A stretch of 57,216 bases of DNA from Actinomycetes bacterium (GCA_021849765.1 JAJZSM010000001.1:1-57216); one strand, 5' to 3'. Numbered from the stretch's first letter, positions 37,018 through 46,756 are shown. The notes: generated by a model not told the origin, from the letters alone. Numbers and translations are program-made.

Positions 37018-37336
37018 CCGAAAGACAAGTTCGTTAGTTCTCTATCGCCCTACCCACCAGTACGGCGCGGGTCGAGGCGAGACCGTAGGCGCACCCTCGT
37101 ACCGCGATGTTCGAGCCCGTGCGTGGTCACACTCGCGAGCACGACCTGGGCCATCCACCGACTAACACGCTCGTAACGAGCAGGTCAGGAGGCCTTTCTG
37201 CCGAGTTAGTTTTCGCTGTGAATTGTTGCTCCTGCCACCCCGATCGAACATAAGAGTGGGATAAGGTGAGGGCATCGTCACAAAAGGGTGGCGAGAACTG
37301 GGCACAGCGATGTACCCACTAGGGGAGGTTGATTCA
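37018..37336 (+). promoter_or_regulatory. 319-bp upstream region of binding protein 1
   Basis: No gene is seen here. It holds a perfect palindrome GCTCGTAACGAGC (37169-37181), a TAAGGT -10-like box (37262-37267) and the strong site GGGGAGG (37322-37328) 8 nt before the ATG at 37337. The -10 assignment is weak; CATAAG at 37249-37254 is an alternative. Confidence 0.4.
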
Positions 37337-39166
37337 ATGAATGTTCGTCGAAGTTTGCGACTCGGCGCGACGCTGGCCCTATCGGCCAGTTCGTTGGCGC
37401 TGGGTCTAACACTGGCAAGTCAGAGCCCGAGCGGTGCCTCTGCGCCAAAGGGAACGATTACGTTCGCCGAAGCGCCCCAAACACCTCCGAACTACATCTT
37501 TCCGTATGTCGGTTTCGCGAACTTCTCTGTCTCAACGCTTAACCAGTTCCAAATGTTGATGTTCCGCCCGATGTATTGGTTCGGTATGGGAACCTCCCCT
37601 GCCTATGTGCCCAAGGTCTCCCTGGCGTACTCGCCGCAGTGGAGCAAGAACAACACCAAGCTCGTCATCAAGATGAAGGGCTGGAAGTTCGCTGACGGTC
37701 AGACGGTCAACGCCCAGTCGGTTATGTTCTTCCTGAACCTCTACAAGGCCGACCCGAAGTCCTACGCCGGGTACGTTCCCGGCTATGGCATTCCGGACCA
37801 GGTGACGAGCGCGGTCGGCAAGGGCAACACGGTCACGATGACGTTCAACAAGCCGATCAACCAGGGATGGTTGCTCTACAACTACCTGTCTGAGATCACG
37901 CCATTCCCGAACTCGTGGGACATCACGGCTCCGGGCAAGACCTCGACGTGCGCCACTGGCGCCTTTGGCGCCAAGTCGACTGACGCGGCGTGCAAGGCAG
38001 TGGAGAAGTACCTCGACGGCCAGTCCTCCAAGATCAGCACCTACACCGACGCCATGTGGCAGAGCGGTGTTGACGGCCCGTGGAAGCTGAAGTCCATGGA
38101 CACCCTGGGCAACGTGACCTTCGTGCCCAACACCAAGTACTCGGGCCCCCAGAAGGCCCAGGTCGCCATGGTGAAGGAAGTGCCGTTCGCCTCCGCTGCG
38201 GCTGAGCTCAACGCGCTGCGCGCGGGCACGATCGACCTCGGCTACGTGGACTCGACACAGATCACCTCGCCGGCACCCGCGATTGGCAAGGCCGGCCCCA
38301 ACATTGCCGCACTCGCGGGCAAGTACAACCTGACCTCGGGTCTCTCGTGGGCGTACAACTACGACCCGCTGAACTTCGCCAAGAGCAACCCGCTCCAGGC
38401 CGTGTTCAAGCAGTTGTACTTCCGCCAGGCGCTGCAGACCTCGACTGACCAGAACGGGATCATCCAGAAGATCTTCAAGGGCTACGGTATCCCGACATTC
38501 AGCCCGGTTCCCTACGGCACGCCGACGTCGATCGCCAAGCCGGTGTCGAACCCGTATCCGTTCAGCCTCTCGAAGGCCAAGTCGCTGTTGACGTCGCACG
38601 GTTGGAAGATCGAAGGCGGCGTGATGACCTGCGTGAAGCCCGGAACCACCTCCTCGAGTTGTGGAGCGGGCGTCAAGGCCGGAACGAAGCTGAACCTCAC
38701 GCTTGAGTACGTCTCGGGCGCGCCGGCGGTCACCGACACGGTGAATGCTGAGGTCTCTGACTGGAAGACGATTGGCATCAACACCACCACGTCGACGAAC
38801 ACCTTCAACAACGTCATCAGTGGCTGTGGTCAGTCGGGTACCCAGAAGTGGGAGATCTGCACCTGGGGTGCTGGCTGGATCTACGCACCGGACTACTACC
38901 CGTCGGGTGAGGAGCTCCTCATGACGGGTGCCGGCTCCAACAACGGCAGCTACTCGAACCCGAAGATGGACAGCATCATCAAGGCAACGTTCTCTGGTAA
39001 CTCGACCTTGACCCAGTACGCCAAGTACGCGGCGTACCAGGTCCCGACGCTCTACCAGCCGACGCAGACGCCAATTGGTGAGTTCATCAAGACCCTCAAG
39101 GGTGACCCATCGGCGCTCGTTCCAAGCGTTCTGCAGAACTTCATGCCGGAGTACCTGCACTTCTAG
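37337..39166 (+). CDS. ABC transporter substrate-binding protein, peptide/nickel type (SBP family 5), copy 1
   Basis: A 609-residue secreted solute-binding protein of family 5 (DppA/OppA-like). The signal peptide is MNVRRSLRLG followed by a hydrophobic run, with likely cleavage near GASA-PKG; there is no lipobox cysteine. WKFADGQTVNAQSVMFFLNL and RQALQTSTDQNGIIQKI are conserved family blocks. Cysteines occur in pairs (STCATG, AACKA; MTCVKP, SSCGAG; SGCGQ, EICTWG), so disulfides are likely. ATG 37337 follows GGGGAGG. A strong terminator follows. Codon use is plainer and GC lower than in neighbours, as for a highly expressed gene. It is paralogous to the product of 44942-46744. Confidence 0.92.
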   Translation: MNVRRSLRLGATLALSASSLALGLTLASQSPSGASAPKGTITFAEAPQTPPNYIFPYVGFANFSVSTLNQFQMLMFRPMYWFGMGTSPAYVPKVSLAYSPQWSKNNTKLVIKMKGWKFADGQTVNAQSVMFFLNLYKADPKSYAGYVPGYGIPDQVTSAVGKGNTVTMTFNKPINQGWLLYNYLSEITPFPNSWDITAPGKTSTCATGAFGAKSTDAACKAVEKYLDGQSSKISTYTDAMWQSGVDGPWKLKSMDTLGNVTFVPNTKYSGPQKAQVAMVKEVPFASAAAELNALRAGTIDLGYVDSTQITSPAPAIGKAGPNIAALAGKYNLTSGLSWAYNYDPLNFAKSNPLQAVFKQLYFRQALQTSTDQNGIIQKIFKGYGIPTFSPVPYGTPTSIAKPVSNPYPFSLSKAKSLLTSHGWKIEGGVMTCVKPGTTSSSCGAGVKAGTKLNLTLEYVSGAPAVTDTVNAEVSDWKTIGINTTTSTNTFNNVISGCGQSGTQKWEICTWGAGWIYAPDYYPSGEELLMTGAGSNNGSYSNPKMDSIIKATFSGNSTLTQYAKYAAYQVPTLYQPTQTPIGEFIKTLKGDPSALVPSVLQNFMPEYLHF

Positions 39167-39188
39167 ACAAAATGCCGTCACACGCTGA

Positions 39189-39232
39189 CGTAAAAGAGCC
39201 CCCGGTCTGCAAAGACCGGGGGCTCTTTTACG
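39189..39232 (+). terminator. Strong intrinsic terminator
   Basis: A perfect 20-bp stem: CGTAAAAGAGCCCCCGGTCT pairs exactly with its reverse complement across a GCAA tetraloop, and the 3' arm ends in a run of T. It lies 22 nt after the binding-protein stop and is close to bidirectional. Confidence 0.92.
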
Positions 39233-39447
39233 ATGCTGAGGATCGAGCTTCAGCGGCCCCACCGTGCGTCCGCGTCGCACGGTCGAAGAACGGTACACCG
39301 CCGGACTAGCGCCCCAGGAATCGACCCGTGGCGCTGCTTGGAGCCAGTCCCTTTGAACGCTCTTTCCCATCCCACACAATTGTCCAAAAACCCTTGAAAT
39401 CAAGGTCAGAATCGCTATTCCGCCCTTAGGTCGCGCCCGTCTTTGGC

Positions 39448-39453
39448 TAGACT
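39448..39453 (+). promoter_or_regulatory. -10 box for the fused ATPase gene
   Basis: TAGACT, 8 nt before ATG 39462. The mRNA is probably leaderless or nearly so. Confidence 0.5.
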
Positions 39454-39461
39454 CGTTTCCC

Positions 39462-41471
39462 ATGTCGCCGTTGCTTTCGGTTTCGAATTTGAAGGTCCAA
39501 TTCACGACTCGTCAGTCATTCGCTACTGCAGTTGATGACTTCTCGATGGATATCGAGCCCGGCGAATGCGTCGGGCTCGTTGGCGAGTCGGGATGCGGTA
39601 AGACGACCTCAGGACTCGCCATCATGCGACTCCTGCCCGGCAGTGGTCACATCACCGCTGGCTCGATCGTGTTCGACGGTGTGAACTTCCTCGACCTCTC
39701 CGAGCGCGAGATGCAACGCGAACGCGGACGCTCCGTGGCGCTCATCCCACAGGACCCGATGAGCTCGCTCAACCCGACGACCAAGATCGGAGCCCAGATC
39801 GCCGAAGGGCTGAAGATTCACACCGGTGCGAGTGACGCCGACGCCCGTCGACGAGCGATCGAAGTGCTCGAGATGGTCGAGATGCCGCGCCCCGCCGAGC
39901 GACTCAGCCAGTATCCGTTCGAACTCTCGGGCGGACTGCGCCAGCGCGTCATCATCGCCATGGGCCTCGTGTGCTCGCCCAAGCTCCTCATCGCCGACGA
40001 GCCCACCACGGCGCTCGACGTCACCATCCAGGCGCAGATCTTGGACCTGCTCGACCGGCTCCGCAGCGAGCTCAACATGGGCGTGTTGCTGATCACCCAC
40101 GACATGGGCGTCATCGCCGGGCGAGCCAACCGCGTCGTCGTCATGTACGGCGGGCGCAAGGTCGAAGAGGCGACGACCGACACGCTGTTCGCGTCGATGC
40201 ACCACCCGTACTCGCAGGCGCTGCTCGCCTCGATGCCCAGCATCGAGACCGCGTCCAAGACGCACCTCACCTCGATTCCGGGACTGCCGCCGGACTTGAC
40301 CAAGGAGATCGTCGGGTGTCGGTTCGCGCCGCGCTGCCGGTACGCCCAAGACGACTGCCGGGTCAATGACCCCGACTTCACCGTCAAAGACGCCCACGGC
40401 TTCGCCTGCTTTCACCCCGTTGACGGACCCCGCATCGAGACCCGAGTCGACGAAGTTGCTTCCTCGACCGCCGGCTCGCAGACCGAGATCTTGCGGGTGG
40501 AGAACCTCGTCAAGGAGTTCCCGATCAAGCGCGGACTCATCCGTCGCAAGGTCGGTGCGATCCACGCCGTGTCTGACATCTCGTTCACCATCAAAGAAGG
40601 TGAGACCTTCGGACTCGTCGGGGAGTCCGGCTGTGGCAAGACGACGGTCGGCCGCATGATCGTTGGCCTCGAGGACATCACCGGTGGCACCATCTCGTTC
40701 CAGGGCACCAAGGTGTCGGGCAAGGGACACAAGCCGACCACCCAGGAGCGCCGCGACCGTCAGATGATGTTCCAGGACCCGTACTCGTCGCTGAACCCCC
40801 GCATGAAGGTCGGCGAGGTCGTCCGCGAGCCCTTGGCCATCCACAGCGAGGGCACCAAGGCCGAGCAGCGCCGGCGCGTCTCGGAGTTGCTGCTCACGGT
40901 GGGACTCGAGCCCTCGGCGGCCGACCGGTACCCCCACGAGTTCTCGGGTGGCCAGCGCCAGCGCATCGGCCTGGCCCGGGCGATCGCGCTCAATCCGAAG
41001 CTCGTCATCGCCGACGAGCCCGTCTCGGCCCTGGACGTCTCCATCCAGGCCCAGATCCTCAACCTCATGAAGGATCTCCAGCGCGAGCACGGGCTCTCCT
41101 ACATCATGATCAGCCACGACCTCGCCGTGGTCTACTACATGGCGGACTCCATCGGTGTCATGTACCTCGGCAAGCTGGTCGAGATCGGTGACGCGGAGTC
41201 CGTCTTCCGCCGGCCGGCCCACCCCTACACCCAGGGCCTCTTGGACGCGGTTCCGGTCCCCGACCCGCAGTCATCGCGTCAGCGCCGTGGTCGCCAGGTG
41301 AAGGGCGAACTCCCCTCTCCCGTGGACCCGCCGTCGGGCTGCCGGTTCCGGACCCGGTGCCCGCGAGCGCAAGATATCTGCACGAACGAGGAGCCCCAGT
41401 TCGAGTCCTTTGGCGACTCTCACCGCGCGGCGTGCCACTTCCCGCTCCAGACGCCGGTTTCAATCCGCTGA
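39462..41471 (+). CDS. Fused peptide-type ABC transporter ATPase (DppD-DppF)
   Basis: A 669-residue protein made of two complete ABC ATPases. Half 1 has Walker A GESGCGKTTSGL, signature LSGGLRQRV and Walker B LLIADEPTTALD; half 2 has GESGCGKTTVGR, FSGGQRQRIG and LVIADEPVSALD. Each half ends with the oligopeptide/dipeptide C-terminal region carrying clustered cysteines (CRFAPRCRYAQDDC and CRFRTRCPRAQDIC), which in this family may bind an Fe-S cluster. It powers uptake with the DppB/DppC permeases at 42825-44707. It is transcribed alone from its own promoter. Confidence 0.93.
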   Translation: MSPLLSVSNLKVQFTTRQSFATAVDDFSMDIEPGECVGLVGESGCGKTTSGLAIMRLLPGSGHITAGSIVFDGVNFLDLSEREMQRERGRSVALIPQDPMSSLNPTTKIGAQIAEGLKIHTGASDADARRRAIEVLEMVEMPRPAERLSQYPFELSGGLRQRVIIAMGLVCSPKLLIADEPTTALDVTIQAQILDLLDRLRSELNMGVLLITHDMGVIAGRANRVVVMYGGRKVEEATTDTLFASMHHPYSQALLASMPSIETASKTHLTSIPGLPPDLTKEIVGCRFAPRCRYAQDDCRVNDPDFTVKDAHGFACFHPVDGPRIETRVDEVASSTAGSQTEILRVENLVKEFPIKRGLIRRKVGAIHAVSDISFTIKEGETFGLVGESGCGKTTVGRMIVGLEDITGGTISFQGTKVSGKGHKPTTQERRDRQMMFQDPYSSLNPRMKVGEVVREPLAIHSEGTKAEQRRRVSELLLTVGLEPSAADRYPHEFSGGQRQRIGLARAIALNPKLVIADEPVSALDVSIQAQILNLMKDLQREHGLSYIMISHDLAVVYYMADSIGVMYLGKLVEIGDAESVFRRPAHPYTQGLLDAVPVPDPQSSRQRRGRQVKGELPSPVDPPSGCRFRTRCPRAQDICTNEEPQFESFGDSHRAACHFPLQTPVSIR

Positions 41472-41747
41472 GCGACGCCAGCGTGAGGTGGCGATACCGA
41501 GGACTCTCGTGACGTCTGAGACCCATTAACGTCGGCGAAAGGCCCACGACCCGACTGCCCCGAGCGCGATCGACGATGCCGTCCGAACAGGCTTCACTCA
41601 CTCCGTCTCGTACGGACATCACGCACGGGCTCCACATCGTCGGCCTTGCCACGCGGTCGCCCAGGTTCGTGACCCTCGGGATCCAACGTTCAATCGCCGC
41701 GGCGTCCTCGACGCGGGTCGAGCGATCGGTCCTGGCGGTCGTGCTCC

Positions 41748-41753
41748 TAACCT
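41748..41753 (+). promoter_or_regulatory. -10 box for leaderless DUF2332 gene
   Basis: TAACCT, 6 nt before GTG 41760. Confidence 0.55.
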
Positions 41754-41759
41754 CGGCTC

Positions 41760-42719
41760 GTGGACAGTGCCACAACCTACGCAGTGTTCGCCGAGCGCGA
41801 GGTCAAGGGCTATTCGCCCACCTACTTCGAGTGGGCGAGTTCGATCGCCCAGGATCGCGCGGTGTTGGCCCTCATCGAAGGGCTGCCCCCACGGTGCCGG
41901 CAACCGAACTTGGTGTTCGCCGCCTGCCGATTCCTCGGTGCCGAGCCTGGCTCCTACGCCACGTTTCGCGAGTTCCTACTCGCCCAGTGGCCCGCCATCG
42001 CCGACATTGCGCTCGAGCGTCGGACCCAAACCAACGAGCCGGGGCGCTGCGCCGTGTTGCTCCCCATCCTCGCGAGTCTGCCCCAGCCCGTGGCGCTGCT
42101 CGAAGTCGGCGCCTCCGCCGGGCTTTGCCTCTATCCAGACTGCTACAGCTACCTCTATGACGCCTCGCACCGCGTCGATCCGCCCGAGGGCGCCAGCGAG
42201 GTGCTGCTTGCGTGCGCCACGCGGGGAACGCCTCCGCTGCCCGACGCCGTGCCAACAGTCGTCTGGCGTGCGGGAATCGATCTCCACCCACTTGACGTTC
42301 GCGACGAGGCGGCGACGCGATGGCTCACGGCACTGGTATGGCCCGATCAAGCGTTCCGTCTCGCCCGGCTCGAGCGCGCAGTCGATATCGCGAGGTCGGA
42401 TCCGCCACGACTCGTCGAAGGCGATCTCGTCGAACGATTGCGCGGCGTGGCCAATACGGCTACCCGCGACGCGGCGCTGGTGATCTTTCACAGCGCCGTG
42501 CTGACCTACCTCGACGTCGACCGCCGACGCGCCTTCGTCGACCAAGTCCGGTCCATTCCTGTGACGTGGATCTCCAACGAAGGATCGGGCGTCATCGACA
42601 CGATTGCGCCAGTGAGCCGGTCGGCGCACGACAACAACCCGACACCCTTCGTCGTTGCGCGAGACGGCGTCCCCGTGGCCCTTGGCGGAGCGCACGGTCA
42701 AACGCTCGACTGGCTGTGA
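41760..42719 (+). CDS. DUF2332 family protein
   Basis: A 319-residue protein matching DUF2332 in length and motifs: the N-terminal YSPTYFEWASSIAQDRAVLALI, a Rossmann-like glycine-rich VALLEVGASAGLCLYPD, and DAALVIFHSAVLTYL and WISNEGSGVID near the C-terminus. The LEVGASAG segment resembles motif I of SAM-dependent methyltransferases, but the function is unknown. It is leaderless and lies between the two halves of the peptide importer locus without sharing a transcript with either. Confidence 0.85.
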   Translation: MDSATTYAVFAEREVKGYSPTYFEWASSIAQDRAVLALIEGLPPRCRQPNLVFAACRFLGAEPGSYATFREFLLAQWPAIADIALERRTQTNEPGRCAVLLPILASLPQPVALLEVGASAGLCLYPDCYSYLYDASHRVDPPEGASEVLLACATRGTPPLPDAVPTVVWRAGIDLHPLDVRDEAATRWLTALVWPDQAFRLARLERAVDIARSDPPRLVEGDLVERLRGVANTATRDAALVIFHSAVLTYLDVDRRRAFVDQVRSIPVTWISNEGSGVIDTIAPVSRSAHDNNPTPFVVARDGVPVALGGAHGQTLDWL

Positions 42720-42824
42720 GAGCCTCTCCGGACCCACCTCGTCACGCTCCCGCCCGCCGCCACGTACCACCGCGCAATACCACACAGCTCGTGGCTCGTG
42801 ACGACAACGTCGCCGTGAACCGCA

Positions 42825-43739
42825 CTAGCGCTCGATGAGCCGGACCTCAAAGATGTCGCGCAGGGCGTCACCGATGTAGTTGATCGACACGACAACGAGG
42901 ATGAAGACGGCCGCAACCGGATAGATCTCCCACCAGTAGCCGTTCTGGAGCTGCTCAGTCCCTTGCTGGAGCATCGTGCCCCAGTCCGTCTGGGGCGCCA
43001 CGATGCCCAGTCCAAGAAAACCCAATGCCGACAGGAACAAGATGGCGTCAGCGATGGAGAACGTCGCCACGGTCACGATGTTGCTGATCGAGTTCGGGTA
43101 GACGTGGCGGCGAATGATGTGCATGCGCTTCGCGCCCATGGACCGCGCCGCCTGGGAGTACTCGAGGTTTCGAATGAGCAGGGCATCACCTCTGATTATT
43201 CGAGCGTTGCCCCACCAACCAGTCAGCCCGATCACCAAGATCAGGAGCATCGTGGTCCGATTGAAGATCGTCAAGAGTGCGATGAGCAAGAAGAGGTAGG
43301 GAATGGACAAGAAGGCGTCGAGCAGTCGCATCATCACCGTGTCGGTAACACCACCGAAGAATCCTGACACCATGCCGTAGATGGTTCCAACCACGATGGT
43401 GATGACTCCCGCCAAGAAGCCCAGCGCCAGCGAGTACTCGCCGCCGAAGGCGATGCGACCCAGTTCATCGAAGCCACTCGAGTCGGTGCCCAGGGGGTTG
43501 TGCAGTGATGGCGGCGCGTTCCAGGTGACGTTGAAGGTAGCGGCTTGATTCGTCTGATTCGTGGGGTGGAAGATCGGCCACAGGTAGCAAAAGAGCGTGA
43601 TGAGGACCACGTAGGCCAAAGACGCAACGGCCAACTTGTTGTGCACGAAGATCCGAAGCCTCTGTCGCCACAGCGGTTCGATGACGACATCGGTCTCGAG
43701 CGCGACGGGACTACTGGGGGAACTCGCCACGACGGTCAC
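42825..43739 (-). CDS. dppC: Peptide-type ABC transporter permease (DppC-like)
   Basis: A 304-residue membrane permease with about six hydrophobic segments. The N-terminal NKLAVASLAYVVLITLFCYLW segment, LGTDSSGFDELGRIAFGGEYSL and the cytoplasmic EAA-type loop (YSQAARSMGAKRMHIIRRHVYPN) are standard for DppC/OppC. It pairs with DppB to form the channel and docks on the fused ATPase. The ATG overlaps the dppB stop by 4 nt, so both come from one transcript headed by binding protein 2 or by the dppB promoter. Confidence 0.92.
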   Translation of the reverse strand: MTVVASSPSSPVALETDVVIEPLWRQRLRIFVHNKLAVASLAYVVLITLFCYLWPIFHPTNQTNQAATFNVTWNAPPSLHNPLGTDSSGFDELGRIAFGGEYSLALGFLAGVITIVVGTIYGMVSGFFGGVTDTVMMRLLDAFLSIPYLFLLIALLTIFNRTTMLLILVIGLTGWWGNARIIRGDALLIRNLEYSQAARSMGAKRMHIIRRHVYPNSISNIVTVATFSIADAILFLSALGFLGLGIVAPQTDWGTMLQQGTEQLQNGYWWEIYPVAAVFILVVVSINYIGDALRDIFEVRLIER

Positions 43740-44707
43740 GAATTCTTTCCTTCTATTCGAATGCGGGGATTGATCAATCCCAGCGCGACGTCGGCAATCA
43801 AGTTGCCGAGCAAGGTCATGATGGTCACGAGCAGGGTGATGCCCAAGACCGTCGGCACGTCGACGTTCACCGCCGCGTTGACGGTCTGCATTCCCAGCCC
43901 TTCGTAGTTAAAGACGCTTTCGATGATTAGGGCGCCACCGAAGAGCGCCGGAATCGAGAGTCCCAGGATCGTCACGATGGGTCCAAGGGCGTTACGAAAC
44001 GCGTGACGGAATAGGACGCGCCGGTTCGAGCAGCCCTTGGCCTTGGCGGTTCGGATGTAGTCCTGCACCAGGACTTCGAGGACGGTGCCACGCATGAACC
44101 GGCTCAATCCCGCTACCGACAGCAGGGTCAGTGCCGCCACCGGCAAAATGAAGCCCTTCGGGTCGGTGAACATCGCCCACGGTGCGACACCGGACGGCGG
44201 CGAATTCGGCAGATGGGGCCAGTGGAAGCTGAAGGCGTCCATGATCAGCATCGAGAGGAGGAAGGAGGGCATGGAGTAGAGGATGAACGCCGAGCCCGTG
44301 GCGGCGTAGTCCACGAAGGAGTTTCGTTTGGCCGCCTGGTACATCCCGAGGGGAATCGAGATCAGCACGGTGAACAGCAGTGCCGCACCGGCGAGCCAGA
44401 CCGTGCGCGGCACGTAGAGCGAGATGATCTGCCACACGGTCATGTTTTGCTTGTACGAGGTGCCCAGGTTGAAGTGCACGAACGTCTGGAGGAAGTAGTT
44501 CCAGAACCGGACGATGAACGGGTGGTTCATGCCGTGTGTCTGCCCCCAATAGGCCACGCGCGCCTTCGTGGCGTTCGTACCCATGATGGCGTACGCGGGC
44601 GCGAGAATTCCCCCCTGCTGAAAATACGGCAGCGAAAAGGTGAAGAACATGACGATGAGGAGCACGACGAATGACTGAACAAGTCGACGAATGATGTACT
44701 GCAGCAC
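43736..44707 (-). CDS. dppB: Peptide-type ABC transporter permease (DppB-like)
   Basis: A 323-residue permease with about six hydrophobic segments. It starts MLQYIIRRLVQSFVVLLIVM, the standard DppB N-terminus, and contains the EAA-type loop YIRTAKAKGCSNRRVLFRHAFRNAL and IPALFGGALIIESVFNYEGLG. GTG 44707 has TAGCAT exactly 6 nt upstream, so it may be expressed independently of the binding-protein gene that lies 234 nt upstream. dppC follows with a 4-nt overlap. Confidence 0.92.
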   Translation of the reverse strand: MLQYIIRRLVQSFVVLLIVMFFTFSLPYFQQGGILAPAYAIMGTNATKARVAYWGQTHGMNHPFIVRFWNYFLQTFVHFNLGTSYKQNMTVWQIISLYVPRTVWLAGAALLFTVLISIPLGMYQAAKRNSFVDYAATGSAFILYSMPSFLLSMLIMDAFSFHWPHLPNSPPSGVAPWAMFTDPKGFILPVAALTLLSVAGLSRFMRGTVLEVLVQDYIRTAKAKGCSNRRVLFRHAFRNALGPIVTILGLSIPALFGGALIIESVFNYEGLGMQTVNAAVNVDVPTVLGITLLVTIMTLLGNLIADVALGLINPRIRIEGKNS

Positions 44708-44713
44708 GTGCGA

Positions 44714-44719
44714 ATGCTA
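44714..44719 (-). promoter_or_regulatory. -10 box for leaderless dppBC
   Basis: TAGCAT on the minus strand, 6 nt before GTG 44707. Confidence 0.55.
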
Positions 44720-44941
44720 GCAGCAGCGTGAACCACTTTTGTGGCGCAAGGTGCTCGTGCGATCCGTCAAATTCCCTGGTCAATGGCATGTTCCAGAATA
44801 CCGATTCTAAAGCGTCGCGAGAATTTCGTGCCCGAATGTCGGCAAAAGGCTCTTCGAGTGAGTCCCGCGCGTAGCCGGAATTGAACCGCACGCCACCCCC
44901 GCCGCTCGACGGCGGCGTCGAATGGGAATCGTTCGCTATGC

Positions 44942-46744
44942 CTACCAGTGATAGTACGCGGGCGTGAACGAACCGAGTGGATTGGGAGCGAGCCCAACCA
45001 CACTCTGGAGGTTCTTGGAGGTCTCGGCGAGCACGTCGGCCTGAGGGATAAAGAGGGCCGGTAGCTGCGTGGACACCGCGGCGGCGTAGCGCGCGAGTGA
45101 CACGGGTGCCTGCAGCGTCTGCCTGATGAGGTCATCGACCGAGGTCGAGCTGTATGCGCCGACGTTGGCCAGACCCGTCGTCGCGAAGAGCGCCTCACCC
45201 GTTGGCAGGGCCGATGGCGCGTAGGACCATCCCGTATCCCAGGTGCACAGTTGGGCCGACGCCGACGTCGAACAGGTGGTGACCACCTGATTGAAACTGG
45301 CGAACTGGAGGTTGACGTCGATGCCGATCGATTTCCAGTCCGTGACAAGCACGTCCATTTCGTGCACGAAGAGTGGCGAGGTATTGGGTAGCAGCAGTGT
45401 GAGGGTCATCGAGGTTCCGGCGGCAATGCCCGCTCCGCACTGGGCTACGCCGCCGCCGGGATTCTCGCAGACCAGCACGCCACCACTCATCTGCCACCCG
45501 TGGGATTTCAAGTTCGTCGCGGCGGTCGACGGGTCGTACCCGTTCGTCGCCGGCGTCGAAGTGCCCGAGGTCGTCGTCGCGCCCACCGGAAGCGGTCCGC
45601 TGCCCGGGACGGCGTAGCCGCCGAATAGGTTGCGCACGATCGATGCCTGATCGATCGCCATCTGCATCGCCGCTCGAACGTACGGCTGTTCCACGATCGC
45701 CCGCTCGCTGTCAGCGGCCCCGAAGTTGAACGGGATGTACCCGATGGACCACGGACTGACGGCGCTGACGGTGTCCGTTGGCGCAATGGCTTGCACGGCG
45801 TTCGTCGTGGGATTCACTTGCGCCGCGGCGCTCGTGAGCGAGCTGAGATCGAGGTTGCCCACGTTGAGCGCCCCCGACTCGAGGTCGCGCAACTCCTGGG
45901 TCGCCGATCGATAGGCGACTTCGTTGAACGTCGATAGGTGGGGGTGGACGGTCCCCGAGTAGCCGTGGTTCACGCCGAAGGTTGCGTTGCCCGACGAATC
46001 GAGCGCACTGAGGATCCAGGGACCGTCGACCCCACTTCGCCAGAACCCGTTCGTGAAGGTCGTCGTCGTCGCCGCGATGGACTCGAGGTACGCCCCCACC
46101 GCTCTGCAGGTGGCCACCGTGGCCGCCACTCGGGGAGCACCGGCCGAACAGTTCGCGGCCGTGCTGGCCGAGGTGCGGTCCCACGCTTCAGGAAGCGGTG
46201 TGACCAGCGAGAGGAAGTCACTGACCATCCACGTTGGATTGACCGGACGCGTGAAATACAGATGGACGGTGTTGCCCACGGCCGTCGCGCCCCGCAGCTC
46301 GCCCGGGATCCCAAGGCCGGGCTCGAACGGGCAGAATCCCGTGGGGTCGGCAACCCACAGGTTTAGGAAGAACATCACCGAACGACCGGTGACGTACTGT
46401 CCGTCGGCGAATCGCCAGGGCTTGACCGTGAGCGTCGCCGTGGTGCGCGACCTGGAGAACACGGGGTCAGAGGCGAGAGACAGCGACGGAACCTCGGCGG
46501 TCGACGAGCCAGCACCGAACCAGTAGAGCGGCTGGTAGAGCAGGCGTTGGAGGTAGTTGACGTTGTTGGACGTGTCGTACGCGCAGCTCATGAACGGAAA
46601 GATGTAGTTCGGAGTCGCACCCGGCGCTTCGGCCACGGTCATCGAGGTCGGCGCAGCGGACGCACTCGTATACGTAGCGGCCATGGTCAGCGGAATCGCA
46701 GCGACCAGGAGCATGGCGGCCACGATGGCCTTGGACTTTGGCAT
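44942..46744 (-). CDS. ABC transporter substrate-binding protein, peptide/nickel type (SBP family 5), copy 2
   Basis: A 600-residue secreted binding protein with a signal peptide (KAIVAAMLLVAAIPLTMAA). It is a diverged paralogue of the protein at 37337: shared blocks include the PNYIFPF motif near the mature N-terminus, WRFADGQ, SVMFFLNL, SGVDGPW, the C-terminal TWDTGWSYAPSALPTGEALF and the same pattern of paired cysteines. GC content is higher than in copy 1. A GACAAT box 6 nt before ATG 46744 may give a leaderless mRNA. It precedes dppB and dppC by 234 nt. Confidence 0.9.
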   Translation of the reverse strand: MPKSKAIVAAMLLVAAIPLTMAATYTSASAAPTSMTVAEAPGATPNYIFPFMSCAYDTSNNVNYLQRLLYQPLYWFGAGSSTAEVPSLSLASDPVFSRSRTTATLTVKPWRFADGQYVTGRSVMFFLNLWVADPTGFCPFEPGLGIPGELRGATAVGNTVHLYFTRPVNPTWMVSDFLSLVTPLPEAWDRTSASTAANCSAGAPRVAATVATCRAVGAYLESIAATTTTFTNGFWRSGVDGPWILSALDSSGNATFGVNHGYSGTVHPHLSTFNEVAYRSATQELRDLESGALNVGNLDLSSLTSAAAQVNPTTNAVQAIAPTDTVSAVSPWSIGYIPFNFGAADSERAIVEQPYVRAAMQMAIDQASIVRNLFGGYAVPGSGPLPVGATTTSGTSTPATNGYDPSTAATNLKSHGWQMSGGVLVCENPGGGVAQCGAGIAAGTSMTLTLLLPNTSPLFVHEMDVLVTDWKSIGIDVNLQFASFNQVVTTCSTSASAQLCTWDTGWSYAPSALPTGEALFATTGLANVGAYSSTSVDDLIRQTLQAPVSLARYAAAVSTQLPALFIPQADVLAETSKNLQSVVGLAPNPLGSFTPAYYHW

Positions 46745-46750
46745 AGGGGT

Positions 46751-46756
46751 ATTGTC
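46751..46756 (-). promoter_or_regulatory. Possible -10 box for binding protein 2
   Basis: GACAAT on the minus strand, 6 nt before ATG 46744. The first base departs from the TAnnnT pattern. Confidence 0.4.

Noticed and set aside
37532..39505. 657-codon minus-strand frame opposite binding protein 1
   Set aside because: It has no domain, is rich in Arg and Val as expected from antisense GC-rich codons, and covers a terminator and a well-supported gene.
39609..41222. 537-codon minus-strand frame opposite the fused ATPase
   Set aside because: The plus strand encodes two complete ABC ATPases; the antisense frame shows only codon-bias composition.
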